Below are positions 52,268-52,337 of a stretch of DNA of 52,337 nucleotides, one piece after another. The stretch lies in assembly GCA_024811115.1 (NCBI GenBank), contig JAKOGH010000679.1, positions 1 to 52,337 on the forward strand, given 5' to 3'. Below the pieces are notes generated by a model. It saw only the letters and a program-made list of their open reading frames with translations. It was not told the DNA's origin and made no database searches. The DNA comes from Terana coerulea. Taxonomy: Eukaryota > Basidiomycota > Agaricomycetes > Polyporales > Phanerochaetaceae. The translations under genes were made by a program, and so were the position numbers. The number at the start of each line of letters is the position of its first letter. Positions within the stretch are counted from its first letter, which is position 1.

Positions 52268-52337
52268 GACAGGGGTGATACGTACTGTCTCAGGCTGTGT
52301 GGAACGCGACGGTTGAAAGCCGAAGAGTTCACTGAGA
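52268..52337. other. Window edge, upstream of the BAG gene
   Basis: 70 bp, presumably promoter or an upstream exon of the BAG gene; nothing more can be said. Confidence 0.3.

Overview
The window reads as nuclear DNA of a basidiomycete, most likely an agaricomycete. The evidence is intron-rich genes with GT-AG introns of about 45-70 nt, a CpG-rich coding style in the housekeeping genes, degenerate F-box/leucine-rich genes in multiple copies, and fungal chromovirus and LINE debris. I cannot name the species from the sequence alone. No bacterial operons, CRISPR arrays or rRNA genes were seen. Coordinates and splice sites were worked out by eye from the reading frames and paralogue comparison.

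Layout. 1-2.8 kb: the 5' end of an ER Hsp70 (Lhs1/HYOU1-like) on minus, diverging from a small Ser-rich protein gene on plus. 3.2-7 kb: poorly conserved sequence with degenerate frames, an inverted-repeat pair and a MITE-like element. 7.1-22.2 kb: an accessory block built by duplication. It holds two short secreted-protein genes lying in copies of one ~1.6 kb segment, a longer membrane-anchored relative (14.67 kb), one aldo/keto reductase (AKR), three loci of dead F-box genes, four copies of a short 'cacggggtcc' repeat, and a 2.7 kb LINE insertion with a perfect 12-bp target duplication and a tRNA-like head. 22.6-30.8 kb: a frameshifted Ty3/gypsy chromovirus on minus, with LTRs, gag, protease, RT/RNase H, integrase, chromodomain and a terminal dUTPase-like domain. 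32.0-34.5 kb: a hAT-type MITE next to another F-box pseudogene.

35-41 kb returns to intact genes, all on minus: a Ypd1-type phosphorelay protein and two further AKR paralogues. 41.5-46.8 kb is a transposon graveyard: two related long-terminal-inverted-repeat elements without recognisable coding capacity, one of them carrying a nested hAT MITE with a perfect 8-bp target duplication. 47.4-50.2 kb holds three SRPBCC/START-like genes that share a 12-nt microexon at the same place in the protein. 50.3-52.3 kb holds a small MITE and an IQ + BAG domain protein gene on minus.

How parts relate. The three AKR copies (about 340, 341 and 337 aa) have the same exon grid but differ by single intron losses. 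The F-box loci share exon structure, but each carries independent frameshifts and stops, so none looks functional as read here. The SRPBCC trio is the most unusual genic feature because its open frame is only recovered if a 12-nt exon is included. No single new defence or biosynthetic system is evident; the novelty lies in gene-family architecture and mobile-element chimeras.
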